Below, piece after piece: positions 1 to 5,343 of a DNA stretch of 5,343 nt. The stretch spans positions 1 through 5,343 of the forward strand of contig JAGLRU010000035.1 in NCBI GenBank assembly GCA_023136145.1. Reading direction: 5' to 3'. The position numbers were made by a program, and so were the translations under genes. How positions within the stretch are numbered: position 1 is the stretch's first letter; each line of letters starts with the position of its first letter. The DNA is from Alphaproteobacteria bacterium. Its GTDB lineage: Bacteria; Pseudomonadota; Alphaproteobacteria; Micavibrionales; UBA2020. The notes under the pieces were generated by a model. The model was not told the origin of the DNA and made no database searches. It was given only the letters and a program-made list of their open reading frames with translations.

Positions 1-171
1 GGAGCAAAAATTCTTGGCAATATTGAAATCGGAGCCGGTGCGGTTGTGGCGGCAGGAAGCGTAGTTTTAAATGATGTTCCTCCCCATACGATTGTTGCAG
101 GTGTTCCTGCGAAAATAACGGGTAAAGCCAAAAGCGAAATGCCGTCCGAAGAAATGGATCAAGAAGTTTAG
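1..171 (+). CDS. cysE: Serine O-acetyltransferase CysE, C-terminal end (5' truncated by window edge)
   Basis: The open frame from base 1 to a TAG at 169-171 encodes the last 56 residues. CysE transfers acetyl from acetyl-CoA to L-serine, giving O-acetylserine, the committed step of cysteine synthesis in the cytoplasm. Visible are hexapeptide-repeat coils of a left-handed beta helix (GNIEIGAGAVVAAGSVV), then the closing turn DVPPHTIVAGVPAKITG common to this acyltransferase class, then a short charged tail ending MDQEV. The beta helix alone would also fit other hexapeptide acyltransferases. The Met-Asp-Gln tail and the cysK gene 4 bases downstream make CysE the clear choice. In the family the extreme C-terminus, often Ile, inserts into the CysK active site to form the cysteine synthase complex; here the last residue is Val. 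The catalytic part lies outside the window. Confidence 0.92.
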   Translation, partial: GAKILGNIEIGAGAVVAAGSVVLNDVPPHTIVAGVPAKITGKAKSEMPSEEMDQEV

Positions 172-175
172 TAAG

Positions 176-1156
176 ATGGCAAAAACAAACCCAAGAAAAA
201 AAATATACGAAAATATTATAGATACGATTGGCGGAACGCCGCTTGTCCGACTTAACAAATTGTCACAAGGAACAAGTGACTCAGCAACTATTTTAGCAAA
301 GCTGGAATATTTCAATCCACTGTCTTCCGTTAAAGACCGAACAGCACTTGGCATGATAGAAGCGGCAGAGAAAGACGGCATATTACGTCCCGGTGGATGT
401 ATCATTGAATCAACTTCTGGCAACACTGGCATCGGACTGGCTTTTATCGCTGCGGTTAAAGGTTATATGCTTGTTCTGACAATGCCAGATAATATGTCGG
501 CAGAGCGTCAAAAAATGCTGACTTATCTGGGGGCTGAAATTATTCTAACACCCGCTGCAGAAGGTATGGCTGGAGCATCTAAAAAAGCGGAAGAAATTGC
601 AAAAAAAAGAAACAATGCGGTTATGCTTCAGCAATTCGCTAATCCGGCAAATCCTGCCATTCACAAAGAAACAACAGCAGAAGAAATTTGGATTGATACA
701 AATGGTTCAGTTGATGTTTTTATTGCCGGTGTCGGCACAGGTGGAACGATACAAGGCGTTACGGAAGGATTAAGAAAACACAAACCGGAAATTCAAGCAA
801 TCGCCGTTCAACCGGCAAGCAGTCCTGTGTTATCCGGCGGTGCTTCAGGCGTTCACAAAATTCAAGGTATTGGCGCGAATTTTATTCCTTCCATCATTAA
901 CAGAGAAATAATTGATGAAATAATTTCAATTACAGATGATGAAGCGATAGAGACGGCGCATCAATTAGCACGGCAGGAAGGTATTTTAGCAGGCATTTCT
1001 TCCGGTGCAGCCGTAGCAGCCGCAATCAAGGTTGCAAGCCGACCCGAAATGGCAAACAAAACAATCGTTGTTCTGCTTCCAGATACAGCCGAACGTTATC
1101 TGTCAACAGAACTGTTTACAGATAGCGCATTTTCGACAAGATCAATCTCAACATAA
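176..1156 (+). CDS. cysK: Cysteine synthase A (O-acetylserine sulfhydrylase), PLP-dependent
   Basis: 326 residues, close to the family's usual length (about 310-325). It replaces the acetyl group of O-acetylserine with sulfide to give cysteine and acetate. Visible motifs are the N-terminal IGGTPLVRLN (18-27), the PLP Schiff-base lysine K53 in SSVKDR, the substrate-binding TSGNTG loop (80-85), QQFANPANP (152-160), the phosphate-binding GVGTGGT (185-191), HKIQGIGA (227-234), GISSGAA (273-279) and the C-terminal PDTAERYLST (302-311). The last is usually P-x-x-G-E-R-Y-L-S-T, so Gly is replaced by Ala; likewise VQP (211-213) replaces the common VEP. The start lies 4 bases after the cysE stop with no clear Shine-Dalgarno, only a purine-rich AAGAAG inside the cysE end, so translation is probably coupled to cysE. 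CysM is less likely given length and motifs. Confidence 0.96.
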   Translation: MAKTNPRKKIYENIIDTIGGTPLVRLNKLSQGTSDSATILAKLEYFNPLSSVKDRTALGMIEAAEKDGILRPGGCIIESTSGNTGIGLAFIAAVKGYMLVLTMPDNMSAERQKMLTYLGAEIILTPAAEGMAGASKKAEEIAKKRNNAVMLQQFANPANPAIHKETTAEEIWIDTNGSVDVFIAGVGTGGTIQGVTEGLRKHKPEIQAIAVQPASSPVLSGGASGVHKIQGIGANFIPSIINREIIDEIISITDDEAIETAHQLARQEGILAGISSGAAVAAAIKVASRPEMANKTIVVLLPDTAERYLSTELFTDSAFSTRSIST

Positions 1157-1164
1157 AAATAATA

Positions 1165-1176
1165 ATCGTTTACGAT
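1165..1176. promoter_or_regulatory. Short dyad in the cysK-ackA gap, possible operator
   Basis: ATCGT-TT-ACGAT is a 12-base dyad with 5-bp arms in the 81-base gap between cysK and ackA. A poor -35-like TTTACG (1169-1174) overlaps it and a TATGCT -10-like hexamer (1195-1200) follows at 20 bp, which is too wide for a good sigma70 promoter. There is no GC-rich stem or T tract, so it is not a terminator of cysK. It may be an operator or may be chance; ackA could equally be read through from cysE-cysK. Confidence 0.2.
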
Positions 1177-1220
1177 ACATAAACAATACTTCTCTATGCT
1201 AAAAAGAAATAGCGATTAAA

Positions 1221-1229
1221 GAGGTAAGG
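1221..1229 (+). promoter_or_regulatory. Ribosome binding site of ackA
   Basis: GAGGTAAGG precedes the ATG at 1238, with 8 bases between AAGG and the start codon. This purine-rich Shine-Dalgarno supports the 1238 start and independent translation of ackA. Confidence 0.7.
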
Positions 1230-1237
1230 TAATTATT

Positions 1238-2353
1238 ATGACAGAAGAATCAACAATTCTAATTATCAACGCAGGATCATCCACGATAAAATATGCCCTT
1301 TACAAAGCAAACGACCTGTCCGTCCTTAAACGCAAAACGCTTGAGATTCAAAACAAAGACGAATACGAAGCAGCGTTTCAAGGCATACTTAAACTTATTG
1401 ATGATAATAATGTCGTCGGCATTGGGCATCGCGTGGTACATGGCGGCAGAAAATACGCCGAACCACAGAAAATTGATGCTCATGTTCTATCGGATCTGGA
1501 AGATCTGACACAGCTAGCACCTTTGCATCAGCCGCATAACCTAAAAGCAGTCAAACTTGTACTGGATAAATATCCCGACCTTCTACAAGTAGCATGCTTC
1601 GACACTGCCTTTCACCAGGGGAAACCACGCTTAAATCAAATTTTCCCCATTCCGCGCGCAATGACAGATGAAGGAATTATCCGCTACGGCTTTCATGGAT
1701 CATCCTATGAATATATCGCCTCCGTCTTGCCTCAATACGCGGGAAAAACGGCGAATGGTAGTGTAATCGTGGCACATCTTGGCAGCGGTGCCAGCCTTTG
1801 CGCCATGAAAAACAGAAAAAGTATTGCTACAACAATGGGAGTTACTGCACTTGGAGGTCTGATGATGAGCACACGCGCGGGAGATATTGATCCCGGCGTG
1901 ATTCTGTATCTGATGGAACAAAAAGGAATGTCAGCAGAGGATGTATCTGAGGTTCTCTACAAAAAATCTGGACTAAAAGGAGTATCCGGACTTACGGGAG
2001 ATATGCGCGATCTGGAAAAAAGCAAAGCACCCGAAGCTGCAGAAGCTATTGATCTTTTCTGCCTTCAAGCAGCAAAACATATTGCATCGTTAACCGTCGA
2101 TATTGGTGGGCTGGACGCACTAGTATTTACGGCCGGCATAGGAGAAAATTCACCCGCAGTTCGCCAGAAAATTTGCGAGCATCTGCAACATCTTGGCATT
2201 TCAGTAGATAACGCCAAAAATAAAACCAACAGCTCCAAAATTTATACAGATGATAGCACTGCACAAGTCTACGTCATTAAAACCAACGAGGAACTAATGA
2301 TGGCTCAACACGTCGAAACTGCACTACAAAACAAGCTGTCTATTGCCATTTGA
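1238..2353 (+). CDS. ackA: Acetate kinase
   Basis: 371 residues. It reversibly phosphorylates acetate with ATP to acetyl phosphate, in the cytoplasm; with phosphotransacetylase it links acetate to acetyl-CoA and yields ATP in overflow or fermentative metabolism. ASKHA-fold motifs are visible in order: ILIINAGSSTIKY (7-19), GHRVVHGG (63-70), PLHQPHN (95-101), FDTAFH (121-126), RYGFHGSS (149-156), AHLGSGAS (179-186), STRAGDIDPG (211-220), GLTGDMRDL (251-259), FTAGIGENS (297-305) and TNEE (349-352). By alignment to the Methanosarcina enzyme, the likely active-site residues are N11, R65, H97, D122, H153, R213 and E351, all present. The protein is about 30 residues shorter than the E. coli enzyme (400), mostly between K18 and R65, outside the catalytic residues. 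No pta gene is adjacent on either side. Butyrate or propionate kinases of the same fold are a less likely alternative. Confidence 0.94.
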   Translation: MTEESTILIINAGSSTIKYALYKANDLSVLKRKTLEIQNKDEYEAAFQGILKLIDDNNVVGIGHRVVHGGRKYAEPQKIDAHVLSDLEDLTQLAPLHQPHNLKAVKLVLDKYPDLLQVACFDTAFHQGKPRLNQIFPIPRAMTDEGIIRYGFHGSSYEYIASVLPQYAGKTANGSVIVAHLGSGASLCAMKNRKSIATTMGVTALGGLMMSTRAGDIDPGVILYLMEQKGMSAEDVSEVLYKKSGLKGVSGLTGDMRDLEKSKAPEAAEAIDLFCLQAAKHIASLTVDIGGLDALVFTAGIGENSPAVRQKICEHLQHLGISVDNAKNKTNSSKIYTDDSTAQVYVIKTNEELMMAQHVETALQNKLSIAI

Positions 2354-2402
2354 TTTACGCCATTTTCTGCTATACCACGCATCCAATAAAAGTTTCAAAA
2401 GT
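2354..2402. other. Convergent spacer between ackA and the SIMPL gene
   Basis: 49 bases between two genes that end facing each other. It is AT-rich and holds an imperfect tandem repeat of AAAAGTTT (2388-2395 and 2397-2404) and weak 6-bp arms AATAAA/TTTATT (2385-2390 and 2402-2407, the last overlapping the stop of the minus-strand gene). No GC-rich hairpin with a T tract is seen on either strand, so intrinsic termination here is not supported. Confidence 0.5.
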
Positions 2403-3230
2403 TTATTCAAGTTCGTAAGTGACGTTTACTTTTGCAGAAATACTGATCTGCCCAAGTGCCAATTCACCGCTTGCGTCGCCTGAAGATGACGACGGAGCAT
2501 GCTCCATCATACTATTGTGCGTCATAGTATTTTGTCCGCCATAATTACCCCTACTCCTCTGTGAACCCCTGTTCCAATGGAAGGAATAATAGTTCTGCGT
2601 ATTAATGGACATGGGCTTTCCAACCTTCATCCCCAGCGTTCCGGCAACTGCCTGAGCTTTTTCCTGAGAGGCTTTAGCAGCTAACTCCCGCGCCTTATCC
2701 CGATGCTTGCGCAATTCAGTCGTTATAAACTGGATATTGTTGATTTGTGTTACACCCAGCTCCAGTGATTTTGTAATAAGTGCTTCATATTTAGAAGGGT
2801 CATTAAGCCGAATCTGAATACCCTTGCGAATTTTGTAGTAGATGATGTCCAAAGGACTGCACTTGCCGGAAAGTTCGTCATTATAGCGACATTGCCTGTA
2901 TACTGGTTCAATGCTGACGTAGTCAGTCTGAACATGCCTGGGTTTGATGTCCGCCGTTTTCGTTACATATTTCACTATGCTCCCAACTGTTTGATCGTTC
3001 CTGTTTTTCGCCACTAACAAATTAGTGTCTCTACTTTCAGCTGTCATAGATATCAGAACTTGATCTGGAACCACACGGACTTCAGCATCCCCTGCCACTA
3101 AGATCGTCCGGTTCAAAGGTGTGGGAGGCACCACCGATACCGTTGCCTGAGCTTGTGCTTGCGCTTGCGCTTGCGCTGCAAAACTAAAAACAAATGCAGC
3201 AATCAAAAATACAAAAAAAGCTTTTTTCAT
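2403..3230 (-). CDS. Exported SIMPL (DUF541) domain protein, related to YggE / Brucella BP26
   Basis: 275 residues. A Sec signal peptide is plain: MKK, a hydrophobic core at about 5-18, then an alternating Ala-Gln run (19-29) that offers several AxA cleavage sites. The mature part begins with the SIMPL hallmark strand ILVAGDAEVRVVPDQ (43-57), continues through a long helix (72-92), EPVYR (108-112), YYKIRKGIQIRLND (131-144), the INNIQF strand (163-168), a Lys/Ala-rich helix (about 173-198) and a final strand SAKVNVTYELE (265-275). Residues about 209-255 form a Ser/Asn/His/Met-rich, probably disordered loop before that strand. C114 and C124 could pair as a disulfide in the periplasm. BP26 is a periplasmic immunogenic protein, and YggE is linked to oxidative-stress tolerance; the biochemical role is unsettled. 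The gene follows ftsZ by 37 bases with only a weak GGCAGAG Shine-Dalgarno, so it is probably co-transcribed. An in-frame TAA upstream supports this ATG. Confidence 0.9.
   Translation of the reverse strand: MKKAFFVFLIAAFVFSFAAQAQAQAQAQATVSVVPPTPLNRTILVAGDAEVRVVPDQVLISMTAESRDTNLLVAKNRNDQTVGSIVKYVTKTADIKPRHVQTDYVSIEPVYRQCRYNDELSGKCSPLDIIYYKIRKGIQIRLNDPSKYEALITKSLELGVTQINNIQFITTELRKHRDKARELAAKASQEKAQAVAGTLGMKVGKPMSINTQNYYSFHWNRGSQRSRGNYGGQNTMTHNSMMEHAPSSSSGDASGELALGQISISAKVNVTYELE
3145..3179 (-). repeat. Hexanucleotide tandem repeat encoding Ala-Gln at the signal peptide end
   Basis: About six copies of a 6-base unit, GCTTGC on the plus strand. Three are perfect (3157-3174) and flanking copies are degenerate. 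Read on the minus strand it encodes five consecutive Gln-Ala pairs after Ala19, at the signal peptidase region of the SIMPL protein. A change in copy number would stay in frame. Confidence 0.85.
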
Positions 3231-3267
3231 AACAACTCTGCCATTTTAAATAACAACTATAATACTA

Positions 3268-4956
3268 TCAATTAGCCTGTCGCCTGAGAAATGCCGGAAT
3301 ATCCAAGTCATCCTCATCTGATTTCTTGCCGCCATCTTCCACCGAAAGTTTCGTCGTAGATGGAGCGCGTAGAGGCACCTGAACTGGCCGCTTTTCAAGA
3401 CGCTGCATCGTAAATCGCTCGAAAAGAGAAGGCGATTTCTTTACTTGCTTTTCCGCAGCTTGTGGAGCGCGTGGAGTTGCGGAGACAGATGTTTCCTCGA
3501 ACAAATCCGATCCACCAGACACCGTCTTCGGATCAATCGGCTTAGGAGGAATAAAGCTGTTTCCGTGGCGTTCCGCATGTGGCTGCGATGTAAACATCTG
3601 CGCCGGACGCTGGAGAGTCTGCGTTGGTGCCTGCCCCGGTCTGGCAGAGACATCATCCATATCCAACTTGCGTGCTGTGGCAGCAACAGTGGTTGAAACA
3701 GGAGCATCCGTATGTCCCACCGTCATTTTTGGCTCAGAAGGCTGCGTCATCGTATGCGCCGCAGATGCCATCGGTTGCGCTGCATGTCCACCTGTATGCG
3801 ATGGCAAAATAGAAGAAGGAATTCCACCAACACCGAAATCCTGATGCTCACCAGTCATTCCAGTTCTGTTATAAGCCGAATGCCCCTGTATCCCAGCAGA
3901 CGAAGACTTAGCGGAAAGGACAGATGCCGGACGACTGGATGGCTCATCAGATGATGTTGCCAAGTGCAAAGGAGTCACCTGAATGGACGAATTAACCTCA
4001 ATACCAGTTGCAACGACAGAGACACGCATCTTACCTTCTATAGACTCATCAAAAGTAGAGCCGAAGATGATGTTAGCATCCTGATCGACCTCATCCCGGA
4101 TGCGGTTAGCTGCCTCATCGACCTCAAACAAGGTCATATCGGGGCCGCCAGTGATGTTTATAATCACGCCACGCGCGCCCTTCATGGAAAGATCGTCAAG
4201 CAGTGGATTGGAAATGGCTGCCTCAGCCGCTTCTACCGCGCGACGCTCGCCAGCAGCTTCACCAGTTCCCATCATCGCCTTGCCCATCTCTGCCATAACC
4301 GCACGAATATCAGCAAAGTCAAGGTTTATAAGACCCGGCATAATCATCAAATCCGTCACGCCACGCACGCCAGATTGCAACACTTCATCGGCCAATTCGA
4401 AGGCATCAGAGAAGGTAGTTTTTTCGTTAGCTATGCGGAACAAATTCTGGTTCGGAATGATAATCAGCGTATCGACATGCTTCTGAAGTTCTTCGATTCC
4501 AGCCTCCGCCAGCTTCATGCGGTGCGTTCCCTCAAAATGAAATGGCTTGGTAATCACGCCAACAGTGAGAATACCACTCTCCCGCGCAGCCTGCGCGATA
4601 ACAGGTGCAGCACCGGTACCTGTACCTCCACCCATACCGGCGGTAACGAAAACCATGTTAGATCCCTCAAGGATCGACAAAATTTCATCAATGCTCTCTT
4701 CGGCTGCTGCACGTCCAAGCTCAGGATTGGCTCCGGCACCAAGTCCCTGAGTCACGTTAACACCGAGTTGTATCTTGTGCGTGGAATTATTGCCTTCCAA
4801 AGCCTGCGCATCCGTATTACAAACAAGAAATTCGCAACCTTCAAGATGCGAGTTAATCATATTATTGACCGCATTTCCGCCTGCTCCTCCGACACCAACA
4901 ACAGTGATACGTGGTTTCAGGCGGTTATTCTGGTTTTGCATTTTCACATTGATCAT
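3268..4956 (-). CDS. ftsZ: Cell division protein FtsZ
   Basis: 562 residues. FtsZ is the tubulin-like GTPase that polymerises into the division ring at midcell. The N-terminal GTPase domain (about 13-325) shows [16 protein letters not shown] (16-31), the GGGTGTG signature (109-115) and the T7-loop [11 protein letters not shown] (211-221) with D213 and D216, which complete the GTP site of the neighbouring subunit. A very long linker (about 326-545, roughly 220 residues against about 50 in E. coli) is rich in Ser, Pro, His and Met. It contains FIPPKP (468-473) and PSLFERFT (509-516), boxes I recognise from alphaproteobacterial FtsZ linkers. The C-terminal peptide [14 protein letters not shown] (549-562) is the binding site for FtsA and other partners. 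An in-frame TAG directly precedes this ATG and an AAGGAAG Shine-Dalgarno stands at good distance, so M1 is preferred over M6. The gene ends in tandem stops TGA-TAG. It follows ftsA after a 185-base regulatory gap. Confidence 0.98.
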   Translation of the reverse strand: MINVKMQNQNNRLKPRITVVGVGGAGGNAVNNMINSHLEGCEFLVCNTDAQALEGNNSTHKIQLGVNVTQGLGAGANPELGRAAAEESIDEILSILEGSNMVFVTAGMGGGTGTGAAPVIAQAARESGILTVGVITKPFHFEGTHRMKLAEAGIEELQKHVDTLIIIPNQNLFRIANEKTTFSDAFELADEVLQSGVRGVTDLMIMPGLINLDFADIRAVMAEMGKAMMGTGEAAGERRAVEAAEAAISNPLLDDLSMKGARGVIINITGGPDMTLFEVDEAANRIRDEVDQDANIIFGSTFDESIEGKMRVSVVATGIEVNSSIQVTPLHLATSSDEPSSRPASVLSAKSSSAGIQGHSAYNRTGMTGEHQDFGVGGIPSSILPSHTGGHAAQPMASAAHTMTQPSEPKMTVGHTDAPVSTTVAATARKLDMDDVSARPGQAPTQTLQRPAQMFTSQPHAERHGNSFIPPKPIDPKTVSGGSDLFEETSVSATPRAPQAAEKQVKKSPSLFERFTMQRLEKRPVQVPLRAPSTTKLSVEDGGKKSDEDDLDIPAFLRRQAN

Positions 4957-4963
4957 CTAGGTG

Positions 4964-4970
4964 CTTCCTT
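4964..4970 (-). promoter_or_regulatory. Ribosome binding site of ftsZ
   Basis: AAGGAAG on the minus strand; its AGGA core lies 9 bases before the ATG at 4956. It decides between the two possible starts: the second Met (codon at 4939-4941) has no comparable site, while M1 is preceded by an in-frame TAG. Confidence 0.75.
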
Positions 4971-5063
4971 CGCTTCATGACACAATTAGAGAGTCTACTT
5001 GCTCTATTGCATATCTTCCAGAGTCTTCATGTGTTCCATCGTATTTTTTTATTACTTTTTTTG

Positions 5064-5102
5064 AATCCAAAAGCTTAGAAAAGAATCAAAGTTTTTTGGA
5101 TT
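5064..5102. repeat. 9-bp inverted repeat around the putative ftsZ -10 element
   Basis: AATCCAAAA (5064-5072) and TTTTGGATT (5094-5102) are perfect inverted copies separated by 21 bases, with arm centres 30 bp apart, near three helical turns. The spacer contains the proposed ftsZ -10 and one GANTC site; the left arm overlaps another GANTC. The geometry suits an operator for a dimeric or tetrameric regulator better than a terminator: the arms are AT-rich, the loop is long, and no T tract directly follows either arm's outer end. Confidence 0.45.
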
Positions 5103-5113
5103 TTCAGCGACAA
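5085..5113 (-). promoter_or_regulatory. Candidate sigma70 promoter for ftsZ
   Basis: On the minus strand TTGTCG (5108-5113) and TTTGAT (5085-5090) are separated by 17 bases, each matching four of six consensus positions; it was the best pair found by eye in the gap. Transcription would start near 5078 and leave an untranslated leader of about 120 bases. The -10 runs straight into a GANTC site (TTTGATTC). Weak core hexamers with an overlapping GANTC are what GcrA-dependent promoters would be expected to look like. Other promoters further upstream, within ftsA, cannot be excluded. Confidence 0.4.
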
Positions 5114-5141
5114 TAAGTAAAAAACAAGGTTCTTGAATCTC

Positions 5142-5343
5142 TTACCAGTTCTCCTTCAACCAATGTGCCACCTTCTGAAGTCTAGGGCTGTTGAAAGTCG
5201 CAGGAAGGCTAAAAGCATGTCCCGAATGCGTGACAGGAATTTCATCGGCATGTTCAGCAGCGTAAATCAGCAAACCGGCGGCAGTAGAAAAAGCAGGACC
5301 ACCTGTTGCCTCAGCAAGTCCTTTAACACGCTGAGGCATTCCC
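5142..5343 (-). CDS. ftsA: Cell division protein FtsA, C-terminal end (5' truncated by window edge)
   Basis: The last 66 residues are visible, starting with Gly just before the Met at 5337-5339, which is internal and not a start. FtsA is the actin-like ATPase that tethers FtsZ to the inner membrane and recruits later division proteins. The segment VKGLAEATGGPAFSTAAGLLIYAAE matches the family's end of the actin fold (in E. coli the equivalent stretch reads ...YSTAVGLLHYG). A short linker is followed by RLQKVAHWLKENW, an amphipathic helix of the type that anchors FtsA to the membrane. The stop is TAA at 5142-5144. Position upstream of ftsZ on the same strand, as in the division and cell wall cluster of most proteobacteria, confirms the call. 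The nucleotide-binding part lies outside the window. Confidence 0.93.
   Translation of the reverse strand, partial: GMPQRVKGLAEATGGPAFSTAAGLLIYAAEHADEIPVTHSGHAFSLPATFNSPRLQKVAHWLKENW

Larger units (their letters stand above)
4991..5139. promoter_or_regulatory. Cluster of five GANTC (CcrM-type) methylation sites upstream of ftsZ
   Basis: GANTC occurs at 4991-4995 (GAGTC), 5021-5025 (GAGTC), 5063-5067 (GAATC), 5083-5087 (GAATC) and 5135-5139 (GAATC). All five lie in the 185-base gap between ftsA and ftsZ; by eye I count eleven in the remaining 5158 bases. GANTC is the target of the alphaproteobacterial cell-cycle methyltransferase CcrM, and in Caulobacter ftsZ transcription depends on CcrM methylation and the co-activator GcrA. 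The site at 5083-5087 overlaps the -10 of the best promoter candidate. Methylation-dependent control of ftsZ is therefore inferred; the CcrM and GcrA genes are not in this window. Confidence 0.7.

Noticed and set aside
67..432. 121-codon minus-strand frame across the cysE-cysK junction
   Set aside because: It lies opposite two clear genes on the plus strand and has no recognisable domain or ribosome binding site.
196..608. Two runs of eight A in cysK (196-203 and 601-608) as possible slippage sites
   Set aside because: The frame is intact across both runs and the runs encode ordinary Lys-rich segments; nothing suggests programmed frameshifting.
3214..3227. 14-base palindrome AAAAAAGCTTTTTT at the start of the SIMPL gene
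   Set aside because: It is the coding sequence for Lys-Lys-Ala-Phe-Phe at the signal peptide start; poly-A and poly-T codons explain it.
4925..4978. 17-residue minus-strand ORF starting at 4978 and overlapping the ftsZ start out of frame
   Set aside because: It lacks its own Shine-Dalgarno, has no recognisable content, and overlaps the ftsZ ribosome binding site region by chance.
3964..4980. A 338-codon open frame on the plus strand opposite ftsZ, and several shorter ones
   Set aside because: It is antisense to an unmistakable ftsZ; its translation is rich in Arg, His, Ser and Cys and resembles no domain, as expected for a shadow frame.
5119..5135. Weak hairpin plus T6 on the minus strand just after the ftsA stop (CAAG-AAC-CTTG, then six T)
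   Set aside because: A 4-bp stem with two G-C pairs is too weak to be called an intrinsic terminator; at most it might attenuate read-through from ftsA into ftsZ.

Overview
The window reads as ordinary chromosomal DNA of an alphaproteobacterium of moderate to low GC content. The evidence is an FtsZ with a very long linker that carries a conserved internal box and a typical C-terminal peptide, an FtsA tail of alphaproteobacterial character, a CysE tail ending in a Met-Asp-Gln motif, and a dense cluster of GANTC sites (the CcrM methyltransferase motif) in front of ftsZ. The genus cannot be told from the sequence. There is no mobile element, CRISPR array, tRNA or rRNA.

Layout. The plus strand (1-2353) carries the 3' end of cysE (serine acetyltransferase), cysK (cysteine synthase) 4 bases later, and ackA (acetate kinase) after an 81-base gap. 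The minus strand, read from the right edge leftward, carries the 3' end of ftsA, a 185-base regulatory gap, ftsZ, and, 37 bases further on, an exported SIMPL/DUF541-family protein. The two groups converge between ackA and the SIMPL gene (2354-2402), where no strong terminator hairpin is visible.

How the genes work together. CysE and CysK are the last two steps of cysteine synthesis: serine is acetylated, then acetate is displaced by sulfide. AckA handles acetate and acetyl phosphate, so a link through the released acetate is possible but not proven. FtsA and FtsZ are the membrane-anchored partner and the tubulin-like polymer of the division ring. The SIMPL protein sits where many proteobacteria carry lpxC.

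The strongest observation is the ftsA-ftsZ gap: five GANTC sites in 185 bases against eleven counted by eye in the other 5158. One overlaps the -10 element of the best promoter candidate, and a 9-bp inverted repeat flanks that element. This fits CcrM/GcrA-type cell-cycle control of ftsZ, known from Caulobacter. No previously undescribed protein system is visible.
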